Below are positions 23,881-36,660 of a stretch of DNA of 64,000 nt, one piece after another. The notes beneath the pieces are model-generated. The model was not told the DNA's origin. It saw only the letters and a program-made list of their open reading frames with translations, and made no database searches. Numbering within the stretch: position 1 is the first letter of the stretch; each line of letters opens with the position of its first letter. Position numbers and translations under genes: made by a program. Location of the stretch: assembly GCA_932294295.1 (NCBI GenBank), contig OW028577.1, positions 2,117,001-2,181,000 on the forward strand, written 5' to 3'. This DNA is from Alitta virens (Eukaryota; Annelida; Polychaeta; Phyllodocida; Nereididae).

Positions 23881-26800
23881 AAAGATAGCATTCCATATCG
23901 GCACAACATCGACGATGTTAATCCAATGTTGTACTGATGGTGGCCAATATAGAAACGATGCTGACCCGATTTGGAACACCGTCAGGGCTATATTTCATGT
24001 GAAGCTTTTGTGCTAACGGACAGGGGCACTGACCCCAAACAAATACAACAGCTGCTGATGCAGTTCCAATCACCTCGCAGCATCCTCAGACATAGCAACC
24101 AGCCTTCTGCTAATCCTCTGAAATGGACTTTGACTGCATCTCACTGAGAGTGTCAACTACCTAAATTTATGTTATCAGCTGGATTTAAAATCCTCACCCT
24201 TAGCAGTCTTGTGTCTGGTGCTATTCCTGAGGGAAGAAAGTGCTTTACAGAAGTCTGTGTGTACTTATATTTCTGGTATAATACAGTTTGATATGAATTG
24301 GAGTACTGCAAGTTGAAGCAAGTTGGTGAATCGATTATTCATTGTATCAGTTACATCCAGCATATATATGAAATAGTTTGTGTCATTGTGCAGTATATGG
24401 GCTCAAAGTTCCCAGGAAAATACAGTTTTTGATTTTAAAAGATGCCATAGTAAATGCTCATAGTAATACAGTTCTGGGTTTCATGTATTAAACTCAGTAA
24501 TCAATACATTTCTAGTTTCATCTCAATACTTGGATTTTCTTTAGATGGTTTAGAAAGCAGAGCTCAATCATCTTTTATCTTGAGATTAAGTTCACATCCA
24601 TCCGGCATAATCCCTTGAGTAATCCCATACATAATTAGGTTTAACCCCAAACTTCTCCATCTTCTTGTAGTTTTTTCATCTTAGGTCTTTGTAAGATCAA
24701 TCACTTTCATAGCTATCAATTCTTTCTTCCGTTGGTTGATCGTGAGGTCAGAATTCATTTGACAGGTAGTCTCTAAGGTAGAGTGGGAAGCAATTTTCAG
24801 CAGCTGTGATTTTAGCAACATTGGCATCTGATCAGAACAAAGCAGTCTATATATATTGTTGATTGATGATCACTTTTTTGCAGTATCGACATTAAGATCC
24901 CCACCTACTCGTGGTAAGGGTGGTAGATCCCCACCTTAGCAGCTGACATACTGATAACTAAGTGAGGAAATCTGCTAAGACTGACCCTAATACTCCTGAT
25001 GCCTTTTTTGTCCCTGGCCCTGTCAAAGGGATTCACGCTCGTCACACTGACTTCACAGCTCGCTGGTCCACTGAGACACGAGGACGATGTAGCTTGGGCC
25101 TTTTCTCGGCAGTCATGGCGAGATTAATTTCCTGTAGGCCAGTTATCTTTGCACCAGAATTGCCTGCTTCACTTACAATCGTGATTCAATCTCACTATGC
25201 GAGTTCTGATATATAGTGACTGCTAGTCTCATAAAATAAACAGTCGCAAGGATGCTAATATGAGTGATCACACCACGATCATTTATGAAACACCGGTAAA
25301 TAATTACTAGAGAGCATAAATTAGACTATCACTATCACTAATATATGCAGTAACTGCATAACTCTTTCCCAATCTGTATAATTAACTTCTAATTTAAATT
25401 TATTTACTGAAGTGTTATAAAAAGGAAAGATTACATAATATCTCTCAAAGTTCAGGTTTCTAGAAGCAGCTGTCTGTAATATCATTAAACAAATGATAAT
25501 GATAAGCCTAATATACTATCCATAGATAAAGTTGATATCTTATTAATCCCAATCTAGCAGACAGATCTCTAGTGCAATCCCCCCCCCCCTGAAAATGCTA
25601 AGGCCACTCCAAGTCAACCTGGATATTAACTGACATATTGCACTTCACTTGTCAGTTTCCTAGTTTCCTATCCTTCCAAGTGTCCTCAAGGAGCTGTGAT
25701 TAATCCCATTCATAACCTGGCATCCTCGAGTGGACTGGTTGCCATTGGCCGAGGTTTTGTCGAAGATCACTTTGACAGAATTTCGTTACATGTGCTTCAA
25801 AACTTTGCTTAGTGATTAATTGGGTCCATCTATTTTCCGTCTGAAAAAAAATTGGAAGTGTTGCCATGTGGCAGTTGTATTCAATAAACCACAGTCAAGC
25901 ATTGCCAGGATTGAGTACTTCTCGATATTTTCTTTTTCCTTTTTTTTTTGCTTGTTTAATGTATCTGCAATATCAATAAGCTTCTCAATCAAAGTGACTT
26001 ATGTAGGGCACAAACACAATATTTCAGACTAAATGGCAGCATGAATGTGCATTACAATTTTTACTTATATAACTTTTGCAACTACTTTATTATCGTTGTA
26101 ATAATTACGTAGAATAGTCTTTCAAACTTTTCTTCTTTGTGACATCATGAGGGATTGTTTGGCTTGAGTATTGTTTTGTTTCTTTAGAAAATGAAACAAG
26201 TAATTTCAAGTGCAAATACAGGAGAAAACTGACATCATGCTCTTAGAATCAAGAGAAATTTGAAGAGTGATTCTAAGTAACTATTACAACAATAATAATG
26301 ATTCTCTTAATATCACTCAATCCCTCCAATCTTCCAATACATCCACTCAGTATATATTCACAGATCTGATGTTACAGAAGAGCTATTTTCCACTAAATAA
26401 GTGACCTAGTTATACCAATAACATGGAGTGTTTCATAATATTCTACACCTACACTGTAAAAGCCAATCATGCAAATTGAGTTCCACATGCCAACTATGAA
26501 GATATACAATATAAATTTATTGGATGAAAATTTGACCAATATGAAGTTTTACCAGCTTTAGCTTGTAATTTATGCTTGAATATAATGTCTCCACAAGCAG
26601 TATCCTTCAGTTTTTTTTTTTTTTTTAGAGAGTTACTTTTGGGGGATTAATCCAGCTTCATCTGAGCTGTAATAAAGTCACTTCATTATGCAGGTCTTCT
26701 ATAAAAAAAAAACTGTTATCCTCATCAAAGGTCTCACACATGTTAATAATTTCTTTTATAAAGGCGAAACCAAACTTAGATTGTCATCTTGAACTTCTGA

Positions 26801-27487
26801 CTGAACCAGACTGTTCCACAAATTAAGGAGATTTCAAGCCAATTATGGCAATGAAGTGACAGGCCAAGCTGCGTCCCTCAGCTAGATTGCACTTATTGGA
26901 CCTGGCCTGAAATGATGCAGTGTGACTTTTTATCCAGTAACATAAGTTTATTGTATTTATGCAGGGTTTATGCATAATTAGTAATTATTTCATGAATAAG
27001 ATATCAAAGTGCATATTTGTCACCTTTGCGTTTTTATAAAAACAGAGACATGCCTATCCATGGAGCAGGAAAAAACCTTACCAATCTAATCTTTTGGCCT
27101 ACTCACGCTAAAATAGCCTTTGATGGATCAGAGAGGCCAAGAGAAAGGCCTGTTAAGGTCTTACAATCTCGTAACATACTTAGAAAGGACAGAGATTAGG
27201 GGCATGTATCATCCTTAAGTCCTGACACTGTTCCCTCAGAGGAGGCTGCCCCTCATTGCAAATGCAAGTTCTGTGGCTGCCCAGAATGACATGGCGACCA
27301 TCATGAGGAGACCATGCACTATTATTCTTTAGGTTGGATTTGTCTTATTTGGCAAAATATATCTCAGAATACTGTTTGAATCCTATAAATGATACTTGGA
27401 TATATGAATATGCTCTTTAACAATGCCTCCACTAGTCCTATATTTATTATCATGATATTGGTACTGTATTATCCCACTACTAAAACT
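23881..27487. other. Intergenic, no recognisable gene
   Basis: A 3.6-kb AT-rich stretch with a run of ten C at about 25,579-25,588, a run of T near 26,612-26,626 and a short near-repeat 'gatccccacct' at 24,896 and 24,927. An open frame of 84 codons at 24,962-25,216 lies in slightly more GC-rich sequence, but I recognise nothing in it. Confidence 0.5.
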
Positions 27488-28036
27488 GGTTGAAGGCTAA
27501 CAAGCCTTTCATTAATAAAACGAAAACAAAGGCCATGATCTTCCACACCCCGCAACGAAGAGTTTATTATCCCCATTTACAGATAGAAGATAGGACCAAA
27601 TAATTTGTTGAGGAATTAAAAAGTTTAGGTATCAGTGTAGTTAAAAATAAGAGGCCCCCATAGTGATATGATCACCAAAAATGTGCGTAATACTACAGGT
27701 GTTATGAATCGTTCGAAAAATACAGTGCCTCTTCATACTATACTTCACATATAAAATGCCTCGATTCTATCACGTTTAACCTATAGTGTCCTACTATGTG
27801 GTTGGAAGTGTCAATGTGTATTTGATTTACACAAAAAAGCTGTGAGGAGTCTTACAAATAGTAATTAGAAAAACATATATAAAATATTATGTGAATCTTG
27901 AATCCCTGTAGATGGCCCCGCACTACCGAAGGGATACCTTTCTTAGTGTGGTCTCCTCACATTACGTATAAAATGTTACTTTTGTCATTTTATTTTTATG
28001 ACATTTGTATGAATGTGAAATAAAATTAATGAATGA
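27488..28036 (+). pseudogene. Strongly decayed LINE reverse transcriptase
   Basis: Pieces of the polymerase C-terminal half can be read across several frames: NKPFINKTKTKAMIFHTPQR, then a stretch like VYYPHLQIED, EELKSLGISV, a block like NTTGVMNR...NTVPLH, and FDLHKKAVRSLTNS. They follow the order expected for the segment after the YADD box in jockey/CR1-like enzymes. Stops occur every 20-40 codons. The tail 'gaaataaaattaatgaatgaatc' is a plausible 3' terminus. The copy is old and inactive. Confidence 0.65.
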
Positions 28037-28143
28037 ATCTGAATATGCTACTGGTCTGCAAATGTACAGACCCTTCAAAGCACTGGGCTTCCTCATATCA
28101 TGACAAGAAGGTAACACTAAGTGGGTGAAGACCCTTGAAAGTC

Positions 28144-28336
28144 AGGTGGGGGCCTAGCTCAGTGGTTGCGCGCTGAGCTTCCAACCGCTGGGTCTTGGGT
28201 TCAGTTCCCAGTTGAGGCCAAGTTGGATGGCTGTTTCATCCTTCATCTCCTTGTCATGATCCCTGCCTGTCCTAATTAGCCCATCTGGTGCAAAAATACA
28301 GGATGCAAAGCCCTAAATTCAACCACCAACCCACCC
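28144..28336 (+). repeat. SINE family 1 with target-site duplication
   Basis: The head contains CTAGCTCAGTGGTTGCGCG and GGTTCAGTTCCC; the body is as in the 18,921 copy. It is flanked by 13-bp direct repeats 'acccttgaaagtc' at 28,131-28,143 and 28,337-28,349, the mark of LINE-driven insertion. Confidence 0.88.
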
Positions 28337-28439
28337 ACCCTTGAAAGTCCTGGGTTTTCTTGTGGCAGGGGAGGTAAATCTGGGTGATGAGCAATGCAGT
28401 GCATATTCACTAGTTTGATTGATATGCAGATTTGGTAGT

Positions 28440-28560
28440 CTTTGTCCTCCTTATGGCAAGGGTGGTAAAACAGTAATACTGTGGGTGAAGACCTCAAATT
28501 CCAGTGACCAACACAGGGCTCTGCACAATGCACACTCCAATTATGCCGATCTACCTATCA
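28440..28560 (+). repeat. Unnamed dispersed repeat
   Basis: The blocks 'ggcaagggtggtaa', 'actgtgggtgaagacctcaa' and 'gtgaccaacaca-ggctctg' match 19,640-19,755 in reverse orientation. Only two copies are seen and the ends are not defined. Confidence 0.6.
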
Positions 28561-28989
28561 CAGGCCAAGCACAGCTGTGGATGACCTGTCAGGTTATCAT
28601 GAAATTAAACTTTCAAAAGCAGAGATATTGAGACTGGCTTTGTTGAATGCCACATTCATCCCATGGTTTGGACCTTTTTGCAGCAATGTCATACACAGTC
28701 CCAGTGCAACCTGACAACTTAATGGATCATAGAAGCCATACGACGAACATTTCGTCTTAGTACATCACCCTCGAAAAATATAAGCCAATTTGTGCTTGAT
28801 TTCTCCTAAACAGTGGTCTTATATTTTTGAAGAACGATGTACTTTAAAATCAAATCAAAGGCTCAGAGAGGGTTGACCGGTGTCTGAACCAGGCTACCCA
28901 GCTGCTGTGTAATTCTTCTTCTCAATTTTGTGAAATTTCTAAATGACACTTAATGCTACTGGGTCTAAACTCAGTCAGTTTATAAGATC

Positions 28990-29242
28990 CCCTGCCAGAG
29001 GCAGCTGTTATGATGAGATGATATGGCCACACCATGTTATACATTTAACCTATGGGTGAGGTATTTTACTTGCCTCAGTATAGTCACCGAGTACAAGTCC
29101 ACTTCAATTTAACGTCTCATACAATTGACATCCAACTGGGATGTAGCTCATGAACAGTGCCCGGGCGGGGCGATCGAACCTGGGACTTTCAGCGGAACTG
29201 GCCAATATGAAACTGGAGGATGCCTTAACCATTAGGCCACCC
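28990..29242 (-). repeat. SINE family 2, best-preserved head
   Basis: On the reverse strand it begins GGTGGCCTAATGGTTAAGGC (A-box region) followed by a B-box GGTTCGATCGCC, then the family body ending in the 'agctgcctctggcagggg' region. This is the clearest view of the tRNA-like promoter of family 2. Confidence 0.8.
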
Positions 29243-31488
29243 AAATGCTATCAGTAAAACATTGATAACAAGAATATCAATATCTCTAAACATATTGTGA
29301 ATATGTCCCTTCTCAACATATCATTGTTGGACATTTCATATTTGTACATTAGAATGGTCAATAAACATTTTCATTATCAGCTGGTTCCATGACCAAGAGT
29401 TGTTTATGTGAGAGTTTCCAAACATCTTCATGTCATTTCTTGTTTCACGCTTCCTACAGTTTTTCTGTAAACAACATTACGTGTTTTGATGAGCTGCCAC
29501 CAGATGAAACACTTAATTACAAAAATCAAATTATGTCAATGAAGTTAGGTGCGTGTAAAACATGTTCAACTAAAGGCATTTAAAGCAAATTGTGTTTTTT
29601 TATTCTGTAATCCACTTAAAGCCAACACAAATGAATGGAACAGGGAAACTTTAATGAAGAGCCTTTGTGCTGCAAAGAAATTAAAAACACCCATGTGCTC
29701 ATGAGGGTGTGGAATAGTAATCATCCAAATGATGTAATTGTGCCAGAAATCACTTTTTTGCAGTATAGAAAAAAATTGTAATTCATCAATAAGGGCAATT
29801 ACTTGCCCTAACAGCTACATATCTATGAATATCAACATTTTAGTATAGTTTCATTTCCAAGAAGTGCACTCGTACATACAGAAACTTGATCAGAGAGGCC
29901 CATGCAGAGAAGTCGTATAATATTAGCATCATATTACACTCAGTGCACAGAGCTGCAGATTGTGATTGGCATTTCTTCATACTGGGTGACAGCCACTCCA
30001 GGCAGGCAACCCAGGTAGTTGCTCCACCTAATTCAATTACTGGGCCTGATATCACATGTATTTCCTTGAAGCCAGCAGCTAAAAATGCCTGAGGCTCATG
30101 CTGATCGCATATAGCTTCACAAGCATTATAGCCAAATGCAACGAAGTTTAGTCTGTTCGATTTGCAAGTGTGCTTACAATGCCACAATTGTTTTTTTGAA
30201 TTCCTGGTCACAATGTGTGGATGCTCTTTTGTTACAGTGCAACTCATAGACATGTGAATCCAGCATTCCCAATGGCTATGGCAGTCTCTCAGCCAATGGG
30301 AATTCTGGATTCACATGACGTCCTCTGGAGTCGTTTCCAAATGTATGAAATTTACTGTAAAGCCATCAATATGCAATCATTAGCCAGCAATGCAAGTTAT
30401 TATGTCACAAGACAAGGTTTTAACTGTATTTGGCTACACTTCAATGCTTTCAGCTGGATCACTTCAGATACTTTCAGACAGACATAAGAACACATTGGTC
30501 TTCCACTTTCCACAATTACAGAGCATATTATATCTACATCTGAGAAAAATTTCAAAACCACATTCCAAAAAACCACCTTTGTTGTAAAATTCCCTGACTT
30601 GCCATTTCAAATCTAATCCTTCCTCCTGAATATTTTATAGCTGCTGTTTATGTCTGAAGAATCCTTATTATGTTTTAGAATCTGTCATTTTCCCATGATG
30701 TTTTTTGTTGCCATTCAACATTTTATTGTCCTTACATTCCTTAGACATTTCAAGAATTCCTCAATTACGTCAAGTTGGGCATACCATAAACAACACTTAC
30801 CATTTGTGTATTTTTATTTGGGTCTTGCTTTATTTAATAATGTGAAACTTTTCTGTCTTTTGCACATTGTTAAGATATGAATATATTCAACAGGAAACAC
30901 ATGTCCAGTTCACATGCCAGCTTGCTTAATTTGTTAAATTTATAATGCCAATAATAATATCATAACATATGTAACATTTTGCAGTTTCAGCTAAATGGGG
31001 AATGATCTTTTGAGTAACCAAAAATGAGAGCATACATTTTGATTGTCATTTGACTCATTTTGACTGCTATCATATGACTGCCATCATTCATTATATCATA
31101 TTTTTACTATTTGGTTCATGATTTGTAGCCAAAATACACCTTCTTGACTAATCTATTTTGGTAAATTTAAAGCACATCAATCATTCAACATGCCAGCATT
31201 CATTTTCATCCTTCTCAACTTCCTTTAAGGACATCAAGCAAATATCTTTCGATAAAATCATTTTTAATTATTGAAGTTGTTATATCACAGAACTTTACTG
31301 TAGTTGATGGGCTATAATTCCTCTCTCACCATTATGCGAGTCATAGCTATCATGCTTAATGATCTTATATATACTGCCAGAAGAGACATATTCTGGTGGT
31401 ATTTTGTCATTAATATGTAAATGGCATTTCCCGCTGCAACAGCCTGTTTGTGGGGATCAATTTTACATCAAATGCAGCCTGTCAGGCT
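29243..31488. other. Intergenic with a reverse-strand open frame and a hairpin
   Basis: A reverse-strand frame of 137 codons spans 29,840-30,253. It has many Cys and His residues (for example CKHTC and CDQH) but matches nothing I know, and its start overlaps the foldback at 30,250. It is most likely chance. The rest is AT-rich with no recognisable feature. Confidence 0.35.
30250..30318. repeat. Near-perfect hairpin, foldback family 2
   Basis: The arms are 28 bp: the left begins ACATGTGAATCCAG and ends CAATGGCT, the right begins AGCCAATGGG and ends TTCACATGA. A 13-base loop separates them. The arms match parts of the elements at 16,165 and 41,138. Confidence 0.75.
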
Positions 31489-31700
31489 GCTGAGAGACTG
31501 GAATTATTTACATCCATTTGCTTATCTGCATCCTTCTGCTGCTGCTGTTGATGATGTCGATGCTAAAGCAGTATCAACATGATGGAGGAAATATGCTGAG
31601 AGACTGGAATTATTTACATCCATTTGCTTATCTGCATCCTTCTGCTGCTGCTGTTGATGATGTCGATGCTAAAGCAGTATCAACATGATGGAGGAAATAT
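31489..31700 (+). repeat. Perfect 106-bp tandem duplication
   Basis: 31,489-31,594 and 31,595-31,700 look identical, each starting 'gctgagagactgg' and ending 'gatggaggaaatat'. No difference is visible, so the event is recent or the copies have been homogenised. Confidence 0.95.
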
Positions 31701-33340
31701 AGATGCTTTTCATGTAGAGTAGTTCTCCGAATAAGGAAAGTCATACAAGAGAAGCGTTGTAAGTGACTGAAGAATGACGCAAAAGGGCCACCCGATATGG
31801 TATCCGGCATGCGATGAATAGGAATAGAGGCACCGGTGTGGATTGGGTATATAGCAGCAAAAAGGCACAGGCATATAGATGCAATATAAAAGCAGACTGG
31901 TTACAAAGCAAGTCATTTATTTCCTCAAGGCAAGGATAGATAGGCATGGAAAAGAAAAAACTTATTAAGCTACAGAAAACACTGTTCCATCATCCGGAGA
32001 GAAAGATAATCTGTAGCAAATACAGGAACCATGAACTCTATCCTACCCTACTGCATATGAGCTGTACTCCAGCAGAATGCTTTGATAAATAGCCTTAGAA
32101 CACTCAGCAGGCACCGCATGCCTCTGGCTGTTTTTCCTATGAAATATGTCATATATTTTTGTGTCTGGTAGCTCAACAGACCTGGCCAATGCATATGGCA
32201 ATCTGGCTAGCTGCTCTTATCACAAGGGCTGGTGGGCACTAGAGCTTTCTGTCCACAAATACTTAGCTCAGATTAGCTCAGATTGGCCACAATTGATAAT
32301 CAGTAATTTAATGACACATGTCACAATTAAATCACGAATACTGTAATATCATTACAGACCATTTGATCTGTATGACAAACATGTGTTGTGTGTGTATGAT
32401 GTATGTTTCACAGTTGTGGTTTTTAACATATTGTATTGATTTGTATTAGTTTTATGTTGTATTGCAGAGATAATTTCTTTGTTACAAATCAACCATTTTT
32501 TGATGTGCGTATAACAAGGATACAATCAGTTCAAAGTATTGGTATCAGCAAGACATATAACCTGTTTGTTGATGATCAAGTTTTCTCCTACAGTTAGTTC
32601 CTTTCAAAATGGCCTATCAAATTGAACTAACACAAAGCTAGACAACTTCTGCTATATGATGCTACCTGCCACTAAAAGGAACTGTCTGGCTATAGCTGGC
32701 TACTCTAACCCAGATCTAAAAGTACATACAGCATAACTGTTAAGTTAACATTCTCAGGCCAGGATTCAAACCCACAACCTTCTGCTAGGCCAGTCAGGGC
32801 CATAACTACTACTTTTTATTTTCTAGTGAATTTTGAGAACAAAGGTAGACAAGGATGCTTTTGTATTATTTTATGTCATTTAAAAAAAATATTTAATATT
32901 TGTCTTTTCTCCATTACATGATCATCTAAGAAATTTCAGGACCAACATTAAGAAATATGACAAGCAAAGTCTACCAGAAAGGTAATAACAGCATGCTCAT
33001 CATTCAGAAACAATTTCCTTGCTATTGCTTTTGTATTGACCATATGAAAGTCAATCAAAAAGTTCTGCCCCAGCCAATGCAATGTTTCAAGGGTCATACG
33101 AAGTAATTCTTTGCAACAACCAAGATAGAGGCAGATCATTGTGATGTGCAAACTCAGTGCAGTTCAATTTCAAGCTTCCCTGAACAACAGTTGAAGTCAA
33201 TAAAAGCAATTTGTGCTGTTGGTGGTACATCGGCTGCAAGAAAGTTCAGTAAGCAGTCTGACTCATATGGCTGTATAAGACAACAACAAAGTGGCCATTT
33301 AAGAATTAATCAGATATTTCATTTCACAGTGAATTGTGGT
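31701..33340. other. Intergenic with a tRNA-like SINE head
   Basis: At about 32,700-32,806 the reverse strand has a tRNA-like head (B-box GGGTTTGAATCCTGGCC), probably a SINE-3 relative. Otherwise only short chance frames and a poly(A) run near 32,881 are seen. Confidence 0.45.
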
Positions 33341-33610
33341 TGCCATGGCCTGGTGTTTAGAGCCCACTCACCTTCATATCAGAAGGTCCTGCTTACAAAC
33401 CCTGCCCATGGCATGGAGGAACTGAGTAGATCTTTGAACCGCTCCACTCCACCCAGGTGTAAATGAGTACTTGGCTATAGGCAGTGATGGCGATTGTATA
33501 AAGAGAGTGCTTAGCCCCAGCAGGTTATTCTGTGTAATGGGCTATATACTCCACGGGGAGACAAGAAAGGCTCATGCTTGAACAGACCTGCTAAAGGTGT
33601 AATTGTGAAA
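33341..33610 (+). repeat. SINE family 3
   Basis: The head starts TGCCATGGCCTGGTGTTTAG (A-box-like), with a weak B-box near 'cttacaaaccctg'. The body has 'ggcagtgatggcgattgta', 'tgtaatgggctatatactcc' and 'ctcatgcttgaacagacctg'. It recurs in reverse at 35,060-35,300 and 37,340-37,597. Confidence 0.7.
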
Positions 33611-35059
33611 GCTACTCGAAACCAAAACCCACAATTACATTTTGAAAATTAATTTGCTTAAATGTGAGACTTTACATGAGTACGAGGCAGCCTTACTTTT
33701 CATCTTATATGATGCAATAGACATTTCAAATGACACTCTTAATGTCACACATTAAGAGCAAATACATAATGCAAAGCTATTCCAGATGCATGCATTTACA
33801 TAAGTGCAGCTACAGGTGTGAGCACCACACACCTACATCTTGCAAATATAAGTTATATGACAGAAGTTCTAGCCCAAGTTCAAGGTCAAAGAAACTGTTG
33901 CTGTAGCAGGTTTTGCATCAATGTGTTTGTACATAGCTTTGACAATGAAAGACAATTGCGATTCATTTACACAAAAAAATGGCTTGGTTACGAGCAATAA
34001 TACCATGTCTGGTTTAGTAACAATCACAGGATTACTAAATATGAATATGGCAGGATAATTGCAAAAACTGTTTATTAAATATTACAGAATGTGATACTTG
34101 AATACAGCATAATGTTTTTGTTCAAGCTTACATTTTTGGCCCAATAGTACAATTATAAACAGCAAAATCAGCACCAGTGATTTGCTGACATATACAGTTT
34201 GTTTCATAAAATTTGGTCATCCCTACTCAGTAGGTAAGGGTACTGGGTTACAAAGACGAGGTTCAAAGGGCTGAGGGTTCTTTGATATGGCATGATATAA
34301 TATTTCATTACATTCTATCATCTGCAGTGGTATACCTGGATGAATATGGTGTTATGAAAGTATTTTGTTATAATATCACATGCACACCTAATGCAGCTGT
34401 TGACAAACAGTGTGTCTATGTACTATGCAAAAGCTAGGATCCTATGAATGCTGGTATAGACATTACATATACTCGATAAACACACATGATTTTACAAAAG
34501 CCGCTCAGATGGAATGGTAATATGTTGCACTAATGGTCTTTCATATCGTACTCTGAACATAATATGGCAGTTCATATGGAGATAACATTGATGTATGTGC
34601 TTTGTGTTGCTTCCAAAATGACACACTCCAGTAGAAATTTATGAGTTGACACACAAACAAATTAACTAATGGTGGACATGCAACATCCAATAACCATGCG
34701 CAGGCAACCACAAAACTGCACGTGAAATTTATCCACTTTGGGCGATTGTCACTGACAACACAATCCAGGCCAGAAGATAAATAACAGATAAACTGCTGAT
34801 AAACTGAGATAAACAACAGATAGATGCTGTTCCTCTCTGTGACCTTTTCAGGCAGTTGCATTTCCTGGTAATGGCCTTAGTGAAAATGCATTTGACAATT
34901 GGATGCACTGGTGTCATCATGGGAATACTTCATTTTGGAATGGTACTAATCCCTATGGATTCTGACCATACAAAGTCAATGAAATATCCATGGCAGGACC
35001 TTTTACTTAAAGTATAGGTGGCACCGTTACTGCCTCTCACTGAAGTTGAACTACACTGA
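33611..35059. other. Intergenic, no recognisable gene
   Basis: AT-rich, with a weak tRNA-like patch at about 34,230-34,290 ('gaggttcaaagggctg'). Nothing else is seen. Confidence 0.45.
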
Positions 35060-35300
35060 ACCTGCCGGCGGACAGTTGCCGCAGACCTGTTCAAGCATGA
35101 GTCTATCTCAACTTCTTGGGGCGTATGCAGTCCATTACATAGTGCTACCTACAGGACTATGTACTCCATAATTGCCATCACTGACCATAGGCAGCTAGCT
35201 AGCTCCCAAATGAGTTACTGAAGATTTGTTCAGTCATAGTGGGAGTACGAACCCACAATCTTGTAGTTTTTAGGGGAGCATCAGACACTTCTATCCTTTT
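35060..35300 (-). repeat. SINE family 3
   Basis: On the reverse strand it carries 'ggtcagtgatggcaattatg', 'tgtaatggactgcatac' and 'ctcatgcttgaacaggtctg' of family 3, plus a B-box-like 'gggttcgtactcc'. Confidence 0.65.
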
Positions 35301-35649
35301 GACTCCTTTGTGGTGTTGTGAAGTATCATTAATATTTATATTTAGCATAATTTAGTTAAATCTATATGGATAAACAGTTTAATGTACCATTTGCCTTGAA
35401 TATGCAACCCCAGTATATAGCCATAAGCATTTTATGGGAAGATTTTGATGAATTAGCAATAGAACGGGTAGTATGTATAGCATGCCTGGTGGGGGTTTGT
35501 CATGATATATGTCATAGTTATTACTGTAGTTTTTGTGTGCAATATGTCATGTATAGCCAATCCGGCTGTTGCAGTTAACGTTATGTAATACTGTGTTTGT
35601 CTGGATGCTACTGGTATGCAGCATATGCAGCTTGCGAAACAAGTCCAGG

Positions 35650-35818
35650 CAGACTCCGGTAGATGTAATGAGGAGCTGATAAGGCTTGGAGTACATGCCA
35701 TGTTACACATTTATCCCAAGGTTGGGGTCTTTTACTTGCCTCAGCAAAGACACCGAGTTCAAGGCACAACCGATTTGATGTCTCCTGCAACTGATTCATT
35801 AGTTCAGCAACTGAGATC
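35650..35818 (-). repeat. SINE family 2, truncated
   Basis: Reverse-strand body blocks 'caaggttggggtcttttacttgcc' (seen forward here) and 'agacaccgagttcaaggc' match the other family-2 copies. The tRNA-like head is missing, replaced by 'gatgatgatgatg'. Confidence 0.6.
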
Positions 35819-35939
35819 TAATGATGATGATGATGAAATATTCTATTCAAGGCACAAGATTGTAAGCAAAAGCTACAACATGAAATTTACCCCTAAAACA
35901 TTAATATATACACTGTGTGCCTTTGGGTGACTTCCCTAA

Positions 35940-36559
35940 AGGGTTGTTCACACTGTCACGTATAAGATCTACGTATGACCACGGATGAAAAACATGTTTT
36001 GCTCTTGGTCATACTTTTCCATACGTGATTCACTCACCGAGCATTTCAAGGATACACTTGCTAATCCGTAGAACACTCCTGGTAGCACTAAATGATCCGT
36101 GACCATACGTGGAGAAGGCAATAATTTTAAACATGTTTGAAACTTTGGCGGACATTCTACGAGTGAATTGTTTATATCAGTTACGTAACTCGCTCGGGGG
36201 TCAGTCAGTGAGCGTTCTTGGCCATCCTTGGCCATCCTTGGCCATCTTTGGCCATCCTTGGCCATCCTTGGCCATCCTTGCTCATCCTTGCTCATCCATA
36301 GTCCATCCGTAGCCCAGATCTACGAGTGCCTTACAGATGCCTCACTGTTGCTTGGCGATGGACGTTTCAGCAACCGTTTGATGAACATTCGGCGAGCATT
36401 TGACAGACATCCACCGAGCGATCTACGACAGTCACTGCCTCACATACACTCGTCGAAAGAATTAATACTTGATTAACAGAGCCACGAGTGAGCAGGTATA
36501 GTCCAATTTTCATGTTTGTGGTCATATGTAGGTCTTATACATGATAGTGTGAATGCCCC
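35940..36559. mobile_element. Non-autonomous TIR transposon of 620 bp, TTAA-type
   Basis: The left end AGGGTTGTTCACACTGTCAC continues 'gtataagatctacgtatgaccac'. The right end, reversed, reads GGGGCATTCACACTATCATG and continues 'tataagacctacatatgaccac', giving inverted repeats of about 45 bp. The flanks are CTAA (35,936-35,939) and TTAA (36,560-36,563), most simply an original TTAA duplication with one change; TTAA is used by piggyBac and Kolobok. The interior contains 'gatccg', 'acgagtg' and 'ccgagc' motifs and a minisatellite at 36,217-36,298. There is no transposase. The frames over the minisatellite are artefacts. Confidence 0.75.
36217..36298. repeat. 10-bp minisatellite inside the TTAA element
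   Basis: About eight units of 'cttggccatc', the last two changed to 'cttgctcatc'. Confidence 0.9.
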
Positions 36560-36574
36560 TTAAGTATCTTAAAA

Positions 36575-36660
36575 AGTGCCCACCAGGTCAGGATTGCATT
36601 GGGACTGGAACTTGTAGTGGAGCTAGCCAAGACCTTAACCACTAGACCAATCAGCTGCAT
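36575..36660 (-). repeat. tRNA-like SINE head
   Basis: The reverse strand reads TTGGTCTAGTGGTTAAGGTC (A-box region) and 'ggttccagtccc'-like B-box within 45 bases. No longer body can be recognised. Confidence 0.45.

Noticed and set aside
29840..30253. A 137-codon Cys/His-containing reverse-strand frame.
   Set aside because: No recognisable homology; its 5' end lies in a foldback repeat and a forward frame overlaps it. Kept only as a note in the intergenic entry.
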